DNA of 64,000 nucleotides, taken from NCBI RefSeq assembly GCF_900162665.1, contig NZ_LT727813.1, forward strand, positions 278,214-342,213, read 5' to 3'. The number at the start of each line of letters is the position of its first letter. Position 1 is the first letter of the stretch. The DNA comes from Oceanobacillus sojae. Its GTDB lineage: Bacteria; Bacillota; Bacilli; Bacillales; Amphibacillaceae. The notes beneath the pieces were generated by a model, which was not told where the DNA came from, searched no databases, and saw nothing but the letters and a program-made list of their open reading frames with translations. The position numbers and the translations under genes were made by a program. Below are positions 33,245-41,633 of the stretch, piece after piece.

Positions 33245-34032
33245 TCGAATACCTCTGCGCTTTCTGTCTGCATAGTTTCTCGTAATTTACGGAGTGCTCT
33301 TCTTTGAAGGCGTGAAACGTGCATTTGTGAAATTCCCAGCTTTTCTCCTGTTTCTTTTTGACTCATATTTTTGAAATACGTATATTCCAAAATTAATTGC
33401 TCCCGCTCTGATAAAACAGGGAGTATTTTTTCAAGCATCATTTTCTGTTCAAGATTTTTAAAGCTGTTATCTTCATTTCCAATTAAATCTAAGATAGCAA
33501 CTGTACTGCCATCTGAATCAGCCTCAATTTTATGATCGACAGATAAAGCTTTATAGCTTTTGCTCATTTCCATCGTCTCTAAAACTTCTTCTTCTGGTAC
33601 ACCGATATGATCTGCGATTTCTTTAATGGTAGGAGATTTTTGATTTTCTGTCGTCAGTTCATCAGCACTTTTTCGAATTTTTGGCCCCAATTCTTTAATA
33701 CGACGAGGTACATGAACGCTCCATGTTTTATCTCGTATGAATCGTTTTATTTCACCAATAATTGTCGGGATCGCGAATGATTCAAACGACTTACCATAAG
33801 ATGGATCGTACCTCTTAATTGCTCCAAGCAATCCAATCATGCCGACTTGTACAAGGTCTTCATGAATGGCACTGTTTTTGGAATACTTCCGGGCAATAGA
33901 TCCAACAAGATTCTGATAGGTTAAAACAATTTTTTCCTGTAATTCTTCGTTTGTCGGATCTTCCTGAAGAGTACTTATCCATTGGTAAACCTCATCTCCC
34001 CCTCTATTGAATGGTTGAGATTTGGTCGTCAT
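33241..34032 (-). CDS. sigB: RNA polymerase sigma factor SigB
   Basis: The 263-residue sigma-70 family factor belongs to the SigB/SigF/SigG group. Region 2 shows HEDLVQVGMIGLLGAIKRYDPSYGKSFESFAIPTI, and region 4 ends in SQKETGEKLGISQMHVSRLQRRALRKL. It directs the general stress regulon. The start overlaps rsbW by 29 bp, as is usual in these operons, and rsbX overlaps its end by 4 bp. Confidence 0.95.
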   Translation of the reverse strand: MTTKSQPFNRGGDEVYQWISTLQEDPTNEELQEKIVLTYQNLVGSIARKYSKNSAIHEDLVQVGMIGLLGAIKRYDPSYGKSFESFAIPTIIGEIKRFIRDKTWSVHVPRRIKELGPKIRKSADELTTENQKSPTIKEIADHIGVPEEEVLETMEMSKSYKALSVDHKIEADSDGSTVAILDLIGNEDNSFKNLEQKMMLEKILPVLSEREQLILEYTYFKNMSQKETGEKLGISQMHVSRLQRRALRKLRETMQTESAEVFD

Positions 34033-34483
34033 CCATGTCCACCTCTTCTTCTCTATTGTATTTAGTCATAATGACCATTACACCATATTTGTTGTTAATT
34101 TTTACTTCATCCATTAGTGCTTCAATCAAGAATAAACCAAACCCTCCTTCCCGTATTTTCTCTACAGGCTCATCGGAACGGTATGGTCCAGTTTCGCTTT
34201 TTACCTCTCCCAGATTAAAGCTTCCTCCACGATCGGCTACCATTATTTCAATCCTGTCTTCGTATAATCCAAAGCCGACAGTGATTTCACCAGACTCATT
34301 CTCTCCATAGGCATGCTCTACAGCATTGGTAACAGCTTCTGATATAGCAACCTTCAAATCTTCAATAGCATCATAGGAAAAACTCATCCGATTAGCAATG
34401 CCTGATAGTGTTAAGCGCATTACTCCAATATATTCCGCTTTGGCCGGCACCTTCATTTCGATATAATCAAATGCTTCCATCAC
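34004..34483 (-). CDS. rsbW: Anti-sigma-B factor and serine kinase RsbW
   Basis: A 159-residue GHKL-type kinase. It has DLKVAISEAVTNAVEHAYG (N box), VADRGGSFNLG and a glycine-rich GGFGLFLIEALMDEV lid. RsbW binds SigB in unstressed cells and phosphorylates RsbV. It starts by a 4-bp overlap with the end of rsbV, giving coupled synthesis of the partner pair. Confidence 0.95.
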   Translation of the reverse strand: MMEAFDYIEMKVPAKAEYIGVMRLTLSGIANRMSFSYDAIEDLKVAISEAVTNAVEHAYGENESGEITVGFGLYEDRIEIMVADRGGSFNLGEVKSETGPYRSDEPVEKIREGGFGLFLIEALMDEVKINNKYGVMVIMTKYNREEEVDMDDDQISTIQ

Positions 34484-34812
34484 TCATTGCCACCTCGAAT
34501 CGCTGCTTTTATATCTATAATTTCACTAAGACCAGTAATTTCAAAAATACGGTAAACCCGTCCTTGAACATTTCTCAATGTAAAATGACTTCCACTTTCT
34601 TTAGAGGCTTTTAAAGCACTGACAAATACACCTAAACCAGTACTGTCCATATATTGGACGTCTTCTAAATCCACTTCAACCTGGTTGCCGCCTTCTTTTA
34701 TTAAAGGCATTAATGATTCCTTGAGCTCAGGTGCAGTGTATGCATCAATTTCTCCACTTACTTCTAATACTTTCAAATTGCTGTCCTCATTGATTTTCAC
34801 TGATAAATTCAT
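34480..34812 (-). CDS. rsbV: Anti-anti-sigma factor RsbV
   Basis: The 110-residue STAS-domain protein has the YMDSTGLGVFVSALKAS motif with the phosphorylatable Ser. Dephosphorylated RsbV binds RsbW and releases SigB. The frame extends 15 codons upstream, but the ATG at 34812, just after AGGGGGTC and with homologous N-terminal sequence (MNLSVKI), is the likely start. A gap of about 190 bp separates it from rsbU, where a separate promoter for rsbV-rsbW-sigB-rsbX is expected. Confidence 0.93.
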   Translation of the reverse strand: MNLSVKINEDSNLKVLEVSGEIDAYTAPELKESLMPLIKEGGNQVEVDLEDVQYMDSTGLGVFVSALKASKESGSHFTLRNVQGRVYRIFEITGLSEIIDIKAAIRGGNE

Positions 34813-35004
34813 AATGACCCCCTCTGTCATCAAGCTCTTGGATAGATGACTATACAATCTAAATTCATTTTAATCTTGTTTTTCATTTTATATACGGTAA
34901 ATAAAAAGTTCTTTTCAAAACTTTTCTTTACTCTCTCTCAAGCTTCTAAATGATAATTTAATCACTTTGCAGGCTAATATACTATATTCCCGGCTTTTCT
35001 ATCT
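34813..35004 (-). promoter_or_regulatory. Region upstream of rsbV, candidate promoter
   Basis: On the minus strand TTGAAA and GTATAT are spaced by 17 bp (about 34892-34920). In B. subtilis an autoregulatory sigma-B promoter lies here. I did not find a convincing GTTTAA-N13-GGGTAT match, so the promoter class is uncertain. Confidence 0.35.
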
Positions 35005-36018
35005 TTAAACCTCTTTACGAAGAACAATTAATGTAAAATCGTCCCGCAACTGAAAATCCTGCAATTTCTCAAAATATTGATATACATTATCCACCAGCTC
35101 CTGAGCAGGTAAATCAATATATTTCCGGATTACTTCTAAAAGTTCTTCCGTTTCAATAAAACGGTCCCCGTCCCGGCATTCCGAAACCCCGTCTGTTAAA
35201 AAGATAATCAAATCATCTTTATCAATATCTAATTCATATTCCCGGTATTCTGCATCAGGCATCACACCGAGAACAATACCTTTCGTGCTGATCTCTTCAA
35301 ATTCTCCGGTTTCCGCACGATAAATATACCCCGGCTCATGACCTGCAGATGATAATTTTAATTTACTTTCCTTTGGCAGATAGTGTGCATAACACATCGT
35401 GATAAACATGCTTGAATCAATATTTCTCTCTACGACCCGATTCAAATTTTCCAGAACCTTATTTGGCGACATCGTTGCCTCCGGGTAGCTGTCAATTGCA
35501 TATTTAATCATTGACATACATAATGCAGCCGGTATCCCCTTACCAATAACATCTGCAATGGCAATTCCGATTGTTCCATTACTGCCTACTGTAAAATGAT
35601 GATAATCTCCATTCATCTGATGAGCAGGTACACTAATGACTCCTATATCAACACCATTTCTTTCCGGTTTTTGCGTTCCCAATAATGTCTTTTGCATATT
35701 GGCAGCAACAGAAATCTCAGCGGTCAGAACATTTTTTTCCTGTCTTAAATAATCTACTTCCTGCAGTGCCAGTCCATAGAAAACAGTAGCTTCTAATAAA
35801 AACTCCATTGAGATTTTATATTCATTCATCAACTGGGGATAAATATTCTCCATTGCCTGGATATGCAAATTAATTAACTCTTCCGGTAAAATATTCTTTT
35901 TGATAAAAGCTTTACTAATTAGCTCAAGGTCATATAAAGCCTTCTCATCTTGTGTGTTTATATATTTTCTTAATAGCTCCTGATATTTAATTGTATTTTT
36001 TTCAATGGTCTCTTTCAC
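35005..36018 (-). CDS. rsbU: PP2C phosphatase RsbU
   Basis: RsbU dephosphorylates RsbV when activated by RsbT. The 337-residue protein has an N-terminal helical RsbT-binding domain (about 1-85), a short linker with the VAANMQKTLLG motif, and a PP2C domain with GIAIADVIGKGIPAALCMSMI and IFLTDGVSECRDG. The GTG at 36018 lies about 8 nt after GGGGGAG and gives a length close to B. subtilis RsbU (335). Unlike B. subtilis, it is separated from rsbT by nearly 370 bp with a long hairpin. Confidence 0.93.
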   Translation of the reverse strand: MKETIEKNTIKYQELLRKYINTQDEKALYDLELISKAFIKKNILPEELINLHIQAMENIYPQLMNEYKISMEFLLEATVFYGLALQEVDYLRQEKNVLTAEISVAANMQKTLLGTQKPERNGVDIGVISVPAHQMNGDYHHFTVGSNGTIGIAIADVIGKGIPAALCMSMIKYAIDSYPEATMSPNKVLENLNRVVERNIDSSMFITMCYAHYLPKESKLKLSSAGHEPGYIYRAETGEFEEISTKGIVLGVMPDAEYREYELDIDKDDLIIFLTDGVSECRDGDRFIETEELLEVIRKYIDLPAQELVDNVYQYFEKLQDFQLRDDFTLIVLRKEV

Positions 36019-36286
36019 TATAGTTACTCCCCCTATATTCCACAAAAACCAGGAATCTTTTTTCTCATTTATGCTTTCCCAGAGATTGGCGGCAGGCGTG
36101 TACCGCTCTTATACATACATTGTCTTTATTCAGGTTGTGTAACTCTTCTGTTATACCCTCAGCTGCCTATTTATCCTGTAGTCTTATCCAAAACCAATAG
36201 CTAAATTCTTCAGCCTGGCAGAGCTAAGATTGCCCGTCTTATCAGAGGTCATTTCAGCCTAAATGATCCAGAAAGTCAGTGCCTGT

Positions 36287-36341
36287 AACCCTTCCGCCCA
36301 TCCTCACTTTAAAAGAGAAAGTGAGGATGGGCGGAAGGGTT
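36287..36341. repeat. 24-bp perfect inverted repeat between rsbT and rsbU
   Basis: The left arm at 36287-36310 (AACCCTTCCGCCCATCC then TCACTTT) and the right arm at 36318-36341 are perfect complements around a 7-nt loop. The GC content is well above its surroundings. On the operon strand no T tract follows, so it is not a standard terminator. It could be an RNA-processing or attenuation hairpin, or the trace of a mobile element. Confidence 0.85.
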
Positions 36342-36386
36342 TCTCTGTGATAAAACAAGAAAAGTTACTAAAATTAAAGGATTATC

Positions 36387-36788
36387 CTATCTGATCCATT
36401 TGATCGCTTTAATCTTAGTTCCTTCTCCAACGGTGGATTCTATATCAAAATCATCCATTAAACGCTTCACTCCGGGCAGTCCGGCACCGAGCCCCCCAGA
36501 GGTAGTATAGCCATCTTGCATAACGCTGCTTATATCCTTAATTCCTGGACCAGTATCAACAGCAGTCATTAATATACCCTTCTGGCTGTTTGTATAGATG
36601 TATTCAAAACAAATCTGCCCATTTTCAGCATATAAATATATATTACGAGCTAATTCAGATACTGCAGTAGCAATTCTAGCCTGATCAACGGTGCCAAACC
36701 CAATTTCTTTGGCCATTTCCCGGCCAAGCTGTCTTGCTCCAACAATATCCCACTCTTTATGAATATTGACACAGGATCTTGGGTTCAT
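36387..36788 (-). CDS. rsbT: Switch kinase RsbT
   Basis: The 133-residue GHKL kinase has ARIATAVSELARNIYLYA, DTGPGIKDISSVMQDG and SGGLGAGLPGVKRLMDDF motifs. RsbT phosphorylates RsbS and RsbR on stress, leaves the stressosome and activates RsbU. It lies 3 bp downstream of rsbS. Confidence 0.94.
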   Translation of the reverse strand: MNPRSCVNIHKEWDIVGARQLGREMAKEIGFGTVDQARIATAVSELARNIYLYAENGQICFEYIYTNSQKGILMTAVDTGPGIKDISSVMQDGYTTSGGLGAGLPGVKRLMDDFDIESTVGEGTKIKAIKWIR

Positions 36789-36791
36789 ATA

Positions 36792-37148
36792 TTAACCTCC
36801 CAATTCCTGGTGCAGCTTCACTAATCCTTGTTCTAAATCTAATGCAGTAGGGACATTTTGCAGATGTATTCCTAAATCAATTAATGTCATTGCAACCGCA
36901 GGCTGAATTCCTGTTAATACGACACGGGCCCCCATTAAATCCGACATGGATACAACATCACCAAGCACTTTTGCAATGAAAGAATCAATAATATCTACAG
37001 ATGTCAAATCAATCACAACACCAGTGGCACCTGTTTTATGAATTTTTGCTAATAAATCCTCCTGAAATTTAATAGCCGTTTGATCATCAATCTCAGTCTG
37101 AATAGAAATCAGCAAATAATTATGTAGTTTTAAAATAGGTATCCGCAT
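36792..37148 (-). CDS. rsbS: Stressosome STAS protein RsbS
   Basis: The single STAS domain of 118 residues shows [19 protein letters not shown] with the conserved Ser phosphorylated by RsbT. RsbS forms the stressosome core with RsbR and captures RsbT. It is 3 bp from each neighbour, so rsbR-rsbS-rsbT form a tight unit. Confidence 0.94.
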   Translation of the reverse strand: MRIPILKLHNYLLISIQTEIDDQTAIKFQEDLLAKIHKTGATGVVIDLTSVDIIDSFIAKVLGDVVSMSDLMGARVVLTGIQPAVAMTLIDLGIHLQNVPTALDLEQGLVKLHQELGG

Positions 37149-37151
37149 TTT

Positions 37152-38021
37152 CTACTCCCCCTTAAGTGAATGCATTATATCTTCAATCCCTTGATTCTTA
37201 ACATGTAAATCAACTACTTCTCTCTCCGTAATCTCCAGCGCTTTTGTAAAACCCTTCTCCAGCGTGCTTCTTGTTGGAAATTTACTTAAATCAATGCCAA
37301 TGTTTACAATGGTTTGGGCAATTTCCGGACGAATTCCTACAAGGATGCACGTTGATCCAATCAGTCTGACCGCCTCTGCAGCCTGGATAATATGATGTGC
37401 GACCATCGTATCCACCACTGGAACCCCTGTGATATCAATTAATACAACTTCGGAGTTATGTTTAATTGTCCCCTCCAGTAAATTTTCCATAATCAATTTA
37501 GCTCTATCTGTGTCAATAGTACCAATCAAGGGCATTACAGTAATTCTTTCCATCACTGGAATTAACGGTGCTGATAGTTCCTGCAGAGCTACCCGCTGCA
37601 GAGAAAGTATATTTTCCCAGCTCCCTGAATACTCATTAACAAGCTGGCGGATTAACGGTTCTATCCACTCATCCACACTTGTTAAGACATTTGAAAAATG
37701 GTTCGAATCAACCTGATCTGCCTGTGCAAGTAAAAAATCAATAGTTACACGACGAAAAATCTGCAGCCCATCCGTGATGTAACTGAGCGGCCAGCCAAGG
37801 TTAATAATTTTCTCTGAGAACTCTTCTACTACCTTTGAAGACCCCTCGTTTTGAATACTTGTAAAAATAACATTCACAAATTCGCGGTTGGTATTTTCGT
37901 AAAGCTCATCAGATATACTTGCTGTATAATTACCAGCCTTTATCCTTCCAACCTCATCCATCCAATTATCAACAATAGAATCACTGTTATTGATAATTAA
38001 TTCTTTCAGATTTTCATCCAT
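37152..38021 (-). CDS. rsbR: Stressosome sensor RsbR
   Basis: The 289-residue protein has a non-haem-globin-like N-terminal sensory domain (about 1-135), then a linker helix (LSAPLIPVMERITVMPLIGTID) and a C-terminal STAS domain. Two Thr/Ser phosphorylation positions are expected; the segment LIDITGVPVVDTMVAHHI carries one Thr. It is the only RsbR paralogue in the window. GAGGGAACGAGTT precedes the ATG. Confidence 0.93.
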   Translation of the reverse strand: MDENLKELIINNSDSIVDNWMDEVGRIKAGNYTASISDELYENTNREFVNVIFTSIQNEGSSKVVEEFSEKIINLGWPLSYITDGLQIFRRVTIDFLLAQADQVDSNHFSNVLTSVDEWIEPLIRQLVNEYSGSWENILSLQRVALQELSAPLIPVMERITVMPLIGTIDTDRAKLIMENLLEGTIKHNSEVVLIDITGVPVVDTMVAHHIIQAAEAVRLIGSTCILVGIRPEIAQTIVNIGIDLSKFPTRSTLEKGFTKALEITEREVVDLHVKNQGIEDIMHSLKGE

Positions 38022-38318
38022 AACTCGTTCCCTCCATATTTTCTTTTTACTACTGCTACTGTTGCCTTTACTACAAAAATATACTTATAGTTTTAGAAGG
38101 TTTTCACGCTAAACATCTCTATTGTAACACACATAGAATATATCTAGCATTGATGTACCTGCTATAGACATTCCTATCAAACTAGCTGGTTTTTAGCAAT
38201 TAATACGAGTAAGCATCAACTTATATATCACTTTTTGAATATCCTTATTCATTATAGTTTTTATAGCATATTTTAAGCGTTCTGCAAAGGTGTATGCCCT
38301 GCTTTTCGTACTACATTA

Positions 38319-39020
38319 TTAAGACTCCAGGAACAAATCCAGCAATTCTTTTGCGCTGTAGACAATTTTATCTGGTTTTACAGCAGCTTCCGGCATTTGT
38401 CTGTGGCGATGATTCATCCAGACAGCCTGCCAACCCGCCTGTTTTGCACCGACAACATCATTTGCAAAGGAGTCTCCAACATAAATTGTTTTTGCTTTCG
38501 TTAAATCAAGCTTATCTTCAATAAAATGAAATGCCTCCACGGAAGGTTTGGCATGCCCAATCGCTCCTGAAATGAATAAATAATCCTCAGGTATCCACTT
38601 GTTCAGCTTTAATTGCTTTATTTTCATGGCCTGATGATCTTCTGCACCATTTGTTAAAACAGCCAGCTGCTTTTTATCTGCTGCAAGATAGTCCAACAGT
38701 TGGACAGCTTCTTCAAATAATTCAATTTTCCCCTGCTCCTGGACGTAGGTATTCTGAAATTCTACAGCCTGCTCTGCCGATATCTCTATACCCATATCTG
38801 CACAAGCGTCTTTTATACGGCGGATGTGCATTTCCTTCATCGTTATTTTTCCTGCTGTCTGATCGTCAAATAATTCATCACTATACTTACGGCTAAGCAG
38901 ATATAGATTATCCAGCTCGCTATCCTCCAGGGATATATTCAACACTTTTTTACATGTAGTTTTAAATGTTGCTGACTGATCATATAAAGTATCATCCATA
39001 TCAAAAATAATCGTATCCAC
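38319..39020 (-). CDS. HAD-superfamily hydrolase, YjjG-like
   Basis: The 233-residue HAD-IA phosphatase has FDMDDTLYD (nucleophile Asp7 and Asp9), LAVLTNGAE with the motif II Thr, the Lys in HAKPSVEAF and YVGDSFANDVVGAKQAG. Its order resembles YjjG/YsbA-type pyrimidine 5'-nucleotidases. It lies between ndoA and rsbR, a position where B. subtilis has no gene. It ends about 300 bp before rsbR, and a terminator separates it from ndoA, so it is likely monocistronic. Confidence 0.85.
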   Translation of the reverse strand: MDTIIFDMDDTLYDQSATFKTTCKKVLNISLEDSELDNLYLLSRKYSDELFDDQTAGKITMKEMHIRRIKDACADMGIEISAEQAVEFQNTYVQEQGKIELFEEAVQLLDYLAADKKQLAVLTNGAEDHQAMKIKQLKLNKWIPEDYLFISGAIGHAKPSVEAFHFIEDKLDLTKAKTIYVGDSFANDVVGAKQAGWQAVWMNHRHRQMPEAAVKPDKIVYSAKELLDLFLES

Positions 39021-39167
39021 AATTATCGACCTCCTTCATCCTCCTTCATCATTTTACTATATTTTCTAAAGAAGGAGAAATACTTACTGTTACAGGAACA
39101 GATGAAGCTTTTTTCGAAGAGACGAGCCCGGGGCCACGGAAAGCGGAGTGTATTTATAGGGGCCTAA

Positions 39168-39200
39168 GATTACTCGCCTCCATAAAAACCGTTGCAGCGG
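39168..39200 (+). repeat. Solo copy of the 33-bp repeat
   Basis: GATTACTCGCCTCCATAAAA followed by ACCGTTGCAGCGG matches the unit tandemly repeated at 58850-58976 (GATTACTCGCCCCATCAAGA then CCGTTG). It lies between ndoA and the HAD gene. Confidence 0.7.
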
Positions 39201-39235
39201 ATATCTTTCAGAATTTTTATATACTTTCCTATCCT

Positions 39236-39272
39236 AAAAAAAGACGGCTCTGTAAAAGAACCGTCTTTTTAA
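39236..39272. terminator. ndoAI-ndoA terminator
   Basis: AAAAAAAGACGG pairs with CCGTCTTTTT around TCTGTAAAAGAA, with T runs in both directions. Confidence 0.8.
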
Positions 39273-39291
39273 TCTATTTATCATGAAATTA

Positions 39292-39654
39292 TTAATTATT
39301 ACTGTACACATCTCTTAAGCCAAGGCTTATTTCTAAGGATTGATTGATTTTTTCCATCATTTCTTTGTCCAGCTTTGTAATTTTATCAGTTAATCGCTGC
39401 TTATCTAATGTGCGGATCTGTTCTAACAGAATGACTGAATTCCGGTCAAATCCATAACGTTTTGCATCGATTTCAACATGCGTCGGTAATTTAGCCTTCT
39501 GAATTTGAGCTGTAATAGCCGCTACAATAACAGTCGGACTAAATCGATTACCGATATCATTTTGTAGAATAAGAACTGGTCTTACACCGCCCTGTTCCGA
39601 GCCAACCACAGGGGATAAGTCAGCAAAATAAACCTCGCCTCTTTGAACGATCAC
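39292..39654 (-). CDS. ndoA: mRNA interferase NdoA (EndoA, MazF family)
   Basis: The 120-residue MazF-type toxin has [37 protein letters not shown] and a conserved [19 protein letters not shown]. EndoA cleaves mRNA at a UACAU sequence in B. subtilis. It follows the antitoxin gene by 5 bp. The pair lies upstream of the sigma-B operon as in other bacilli, so it is a chromosomal housekeeping toxin-antitoxin module and not a mobile one. Confidence 0.93.
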   Translation of the reverse strand: MIVQRGEVYFADLSPVVGSEQGGVRPVLILQNDIGNRFSPTVIVAAITAQIQKAKLPTHVEIDAKRYGFDRNSVILLEQIRTLDKQRLTDKITKLDKEMMEKINQSLEISLGLRDVYSNN

Positions 39655-39659
39655 AAGTG

Positions 39660-39947
39660 TTACACCCCGATCACGGAGCGCTCTAGAGTTATTTCAGCCT
39701 CCTCTTCAGCTTGAAAAGCCTCTGAAGCAATCGTCAGATTAATTCTTGCCATTTCTTCATATCCACGTTGCATCGTTTCATGAAAACGCTGGAGGTGTTC
39801 TTCTTTTTTATGGTTTAAATAAATTTGAGTTGCTTCACAAATAAAATCGCTTAAGTCGGAGCTATTCTCATATTTCATTAACCCATCCACCTCACTCAAT
39901 AAATTTTTCGGTATTTTTACCATGATTTCTTCTTTATTTTCAGCCAA
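39660..39947 (-). CDS. ndoAI: Antitoxin NdoAI (EndoAI)
   Basis: The protein is a ribbon-helix-helix antitoxin of about 95 residues that binds and inhibits NdoA through its C terminus. The TTG at 39947, about 8 nt after GGGGG, gives a length like B. subtilis EndoAI (93); the frame continues further upstream but without a good start. The [15 protein letters not shown] strand-helix segment is the DNA-binding part, and [23 protein letters not shown] is the toxin-binding tail. Confidence 0.85.
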   Translation of the reverse strand: MAENKEEIMVKIPKNLLSEVDGLMKYENSSDLSDFICEATQIYLNHKKEEHLQRFHETMQRGYEEMARINLTIASEAFQAEEEAEITLERSVIGV

Positions 39948-40486
39948 AATCAAGCACCCCCGCCAACAATTAACGTTCATTATTAAATTTAATATCATAA
40001 TAGCATTGTGAGCCTACTTTTGCAAAGGGGTTATGGCGAATTTGTAAAAAAATCATGTAAATTTGTCGTTTTAAACCTTAATTTATGTGGTATTTAATAT
40101 ATTTGAAGTATAAAAAAATAATATTTTACCCTTTCGCTAAAAAACATTATTTACCATATTTTTAATTTCCTGTAAGCTTTACATCAGCTGCTCAAAAAAA
40201 TACATACTAAATTACAATGTTTAATTACGGAAAATATTTGTGTTTTTGTTAAAAATAAACGCGTCATTTTACAATTCAAATAATACAGTGCAGATATAAT
40301 ACTCCCATTTATCTATTCAACGAAATAAATACCTGTCTATCTAATTATATGCCAATATGTTAAAATCATACCTCTATAAGACAATGTTCAAAAATGAACC
40401 CATTGATAAGCAGCAGATTTCTTCACCAATGAATCTTTTCAAACATTTATCTTAAGGCAGCTTTAACGAATTCGAAGTAGAACAAA
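39948..40486. other. 540-bp gene-free AT-rich interval where alr would be expected
   Basis: In B. subtilis and relatives, the alanine racemase gene lies between ydcC and ndoAI. Here the interval is very AT-rich and shows no alr-like frame on either strand, and I see no recognisable remnant. It presumably contains the ndoAI promoter. Confidence 0.7.
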
Positions 40487-40514
40487 AGCAGGCCCGTTCA
40501 CACGAAGCCTGCCA
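40487..40514 (-). terminator. Terminator of the YdcC-type lipoprotein gene
   Basis: GGCAGGC pairs with GCCTGCT on the minus strand, followed by TTTGTT, about 15 bp after the stop codon. Confidence 0.55.
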
Positions 40515-40527
40515 ATATATAATCGTA

Positions 40528-41565
40528 TCATTTAATTGTTTGCCCTTGAACAGATTGTGCTACTTCAATCATTTCTTCTTTTGTCAGCTCCGTACTTGCC
40601 AGTTGGTAATCAACGCCTTGATAAGTCCATTTTAATGTATTATCTTCCAAGGCCCCAACGGTAGTTCCAAGATTGACAATATCTCCGTTTACTTCTTCCG
40701 GAGCTGCACTCACCGGTGCGGTTTCTCTAATTTCCTGAACAAGCGTGAAGTTTTTCTCTCCTTCAAAGGTAGTAATAATGCGCTCGCCATCCTCTAAAGC
40801 AACCTCTTTCTTTTCGGCAGCCTCTGCTCCAGCTGTATATGTCGGATACAGTGTACGTACTTCCTGCGCTGCAGTTTCTACTGCTTCTCCTTCTTCTGCA
40901 CCGGAGGCTTCATCATCTGTTTCTTTTTCCATATTTTTCTCCATTGAAAAATCATCTTCTGCAAAGGTTGCGTCTAAATCAAAGTCATGAAAAGTCACAT
41001 TAACCAGCGGCTCGCCGTCTTGATTTAAAACATTGACCATTACCGGGGTATAGCTGGATTTATCAAAGTAAATTTCTTGAGCAGGCAAATTATTGTTGCT
41101 TTGGTAATTTGTTTTTGTCTTAAAAATATAATGGTCTTCTGTTGTTTCAAATTGTGCTTCCGGATCATTTATAACATCATTCACCAGAGATTGAAATAAA
41201 TACGGCTGACTGCTATTTTCCGGCCATTCTGATTGGAATTTGAAGCTTTTCTCCAATGCAGGTGTCAGCACAAAGACACCATCTGTATTTTTTAAAATCA
41301 CTTGACTTTCATTCTGCTCCCCTTCATTTTCGAGCTTTACCCGATATTGATCATCTGCCTGATACCATATATCAATTAAAAAAGTTTGTTCCTGATCATT
41401 TGTATTCATCGTCATATCCGCAGTCGCTTTGTAGCTATCTAAATCTGCAACTGTCTTCTGCAATTTTTCCACAACATCTTCCTGTGATTTTTCTCCACAT
41501 GCTGAAAGCAATAAGCTAATTGCACTTAATAGTAAAACGACACCGAAAAAACGTTTCTTTATCAT
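40528..41565 (-). CDS. YdcC/LolA-like outer-surface lipoprotein
   Basis: The 345-residue protein has a lipoprotein signal peptide with LLSACG (Cys near residue 23). A LolA/LolB-like beta region (VADLDSYKATADMTMNTNDQEQTF and PYLFQSLVNDVI) is followed by an acidic linker and a C-terminal DUF4367-like domain. It corresponds in position to B. subtilis YdcC. The ATG at 41565 has better ribosome-site spacing than the one two codons earlier. Function is unknown; a role in sporulation or in the membrane is suggested for homologues. Confidence 0.85.
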   Translation of the reverse strand: MIKKRFFGVVLLLSAISLLLSACGEKSQEDVVEKLQKTVADLDSYKATADMTMNTNDQEQTFLIDIWYQADDQYRVKLENEGEQNESQVILKNTDGVFVLTPALEKSFKFQSEWPENSSQPYLFQSLVNDVINDPEAQFETTEDHYIFKTKTNYQSNNNLPAQEIYFDKSSYTPVMVNVLNQDGEPLVNVTFHDFDLDATFAEDDFSMEKNMEKETDDEASGAEEGEAVETAAQEVRTLYPTYTAGAEAAEKKEVALEDGERIITTFEGEKNFTLVQEIRETAPVSAAPEEVNGDIVNLGTTVGALEDNTLKWTYQGVDYQLASTELTKEEMIEVAQSVQGQTIK

Positions 41566-41633
41566 TAGCATATCTCCCTTGTCTCATTTAACAGAGGGAA
41601 CAATTTGTTTTCATGAAAAAATATACACCGTGT

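Noticed and set aside
39292-39947. Mobile or phage-defence toxin-antitoxin system
   Set aside because: The pair is ndoAI-ndoA in its conserved chromosomal place next to the sigma-B operon, so it is a core module.
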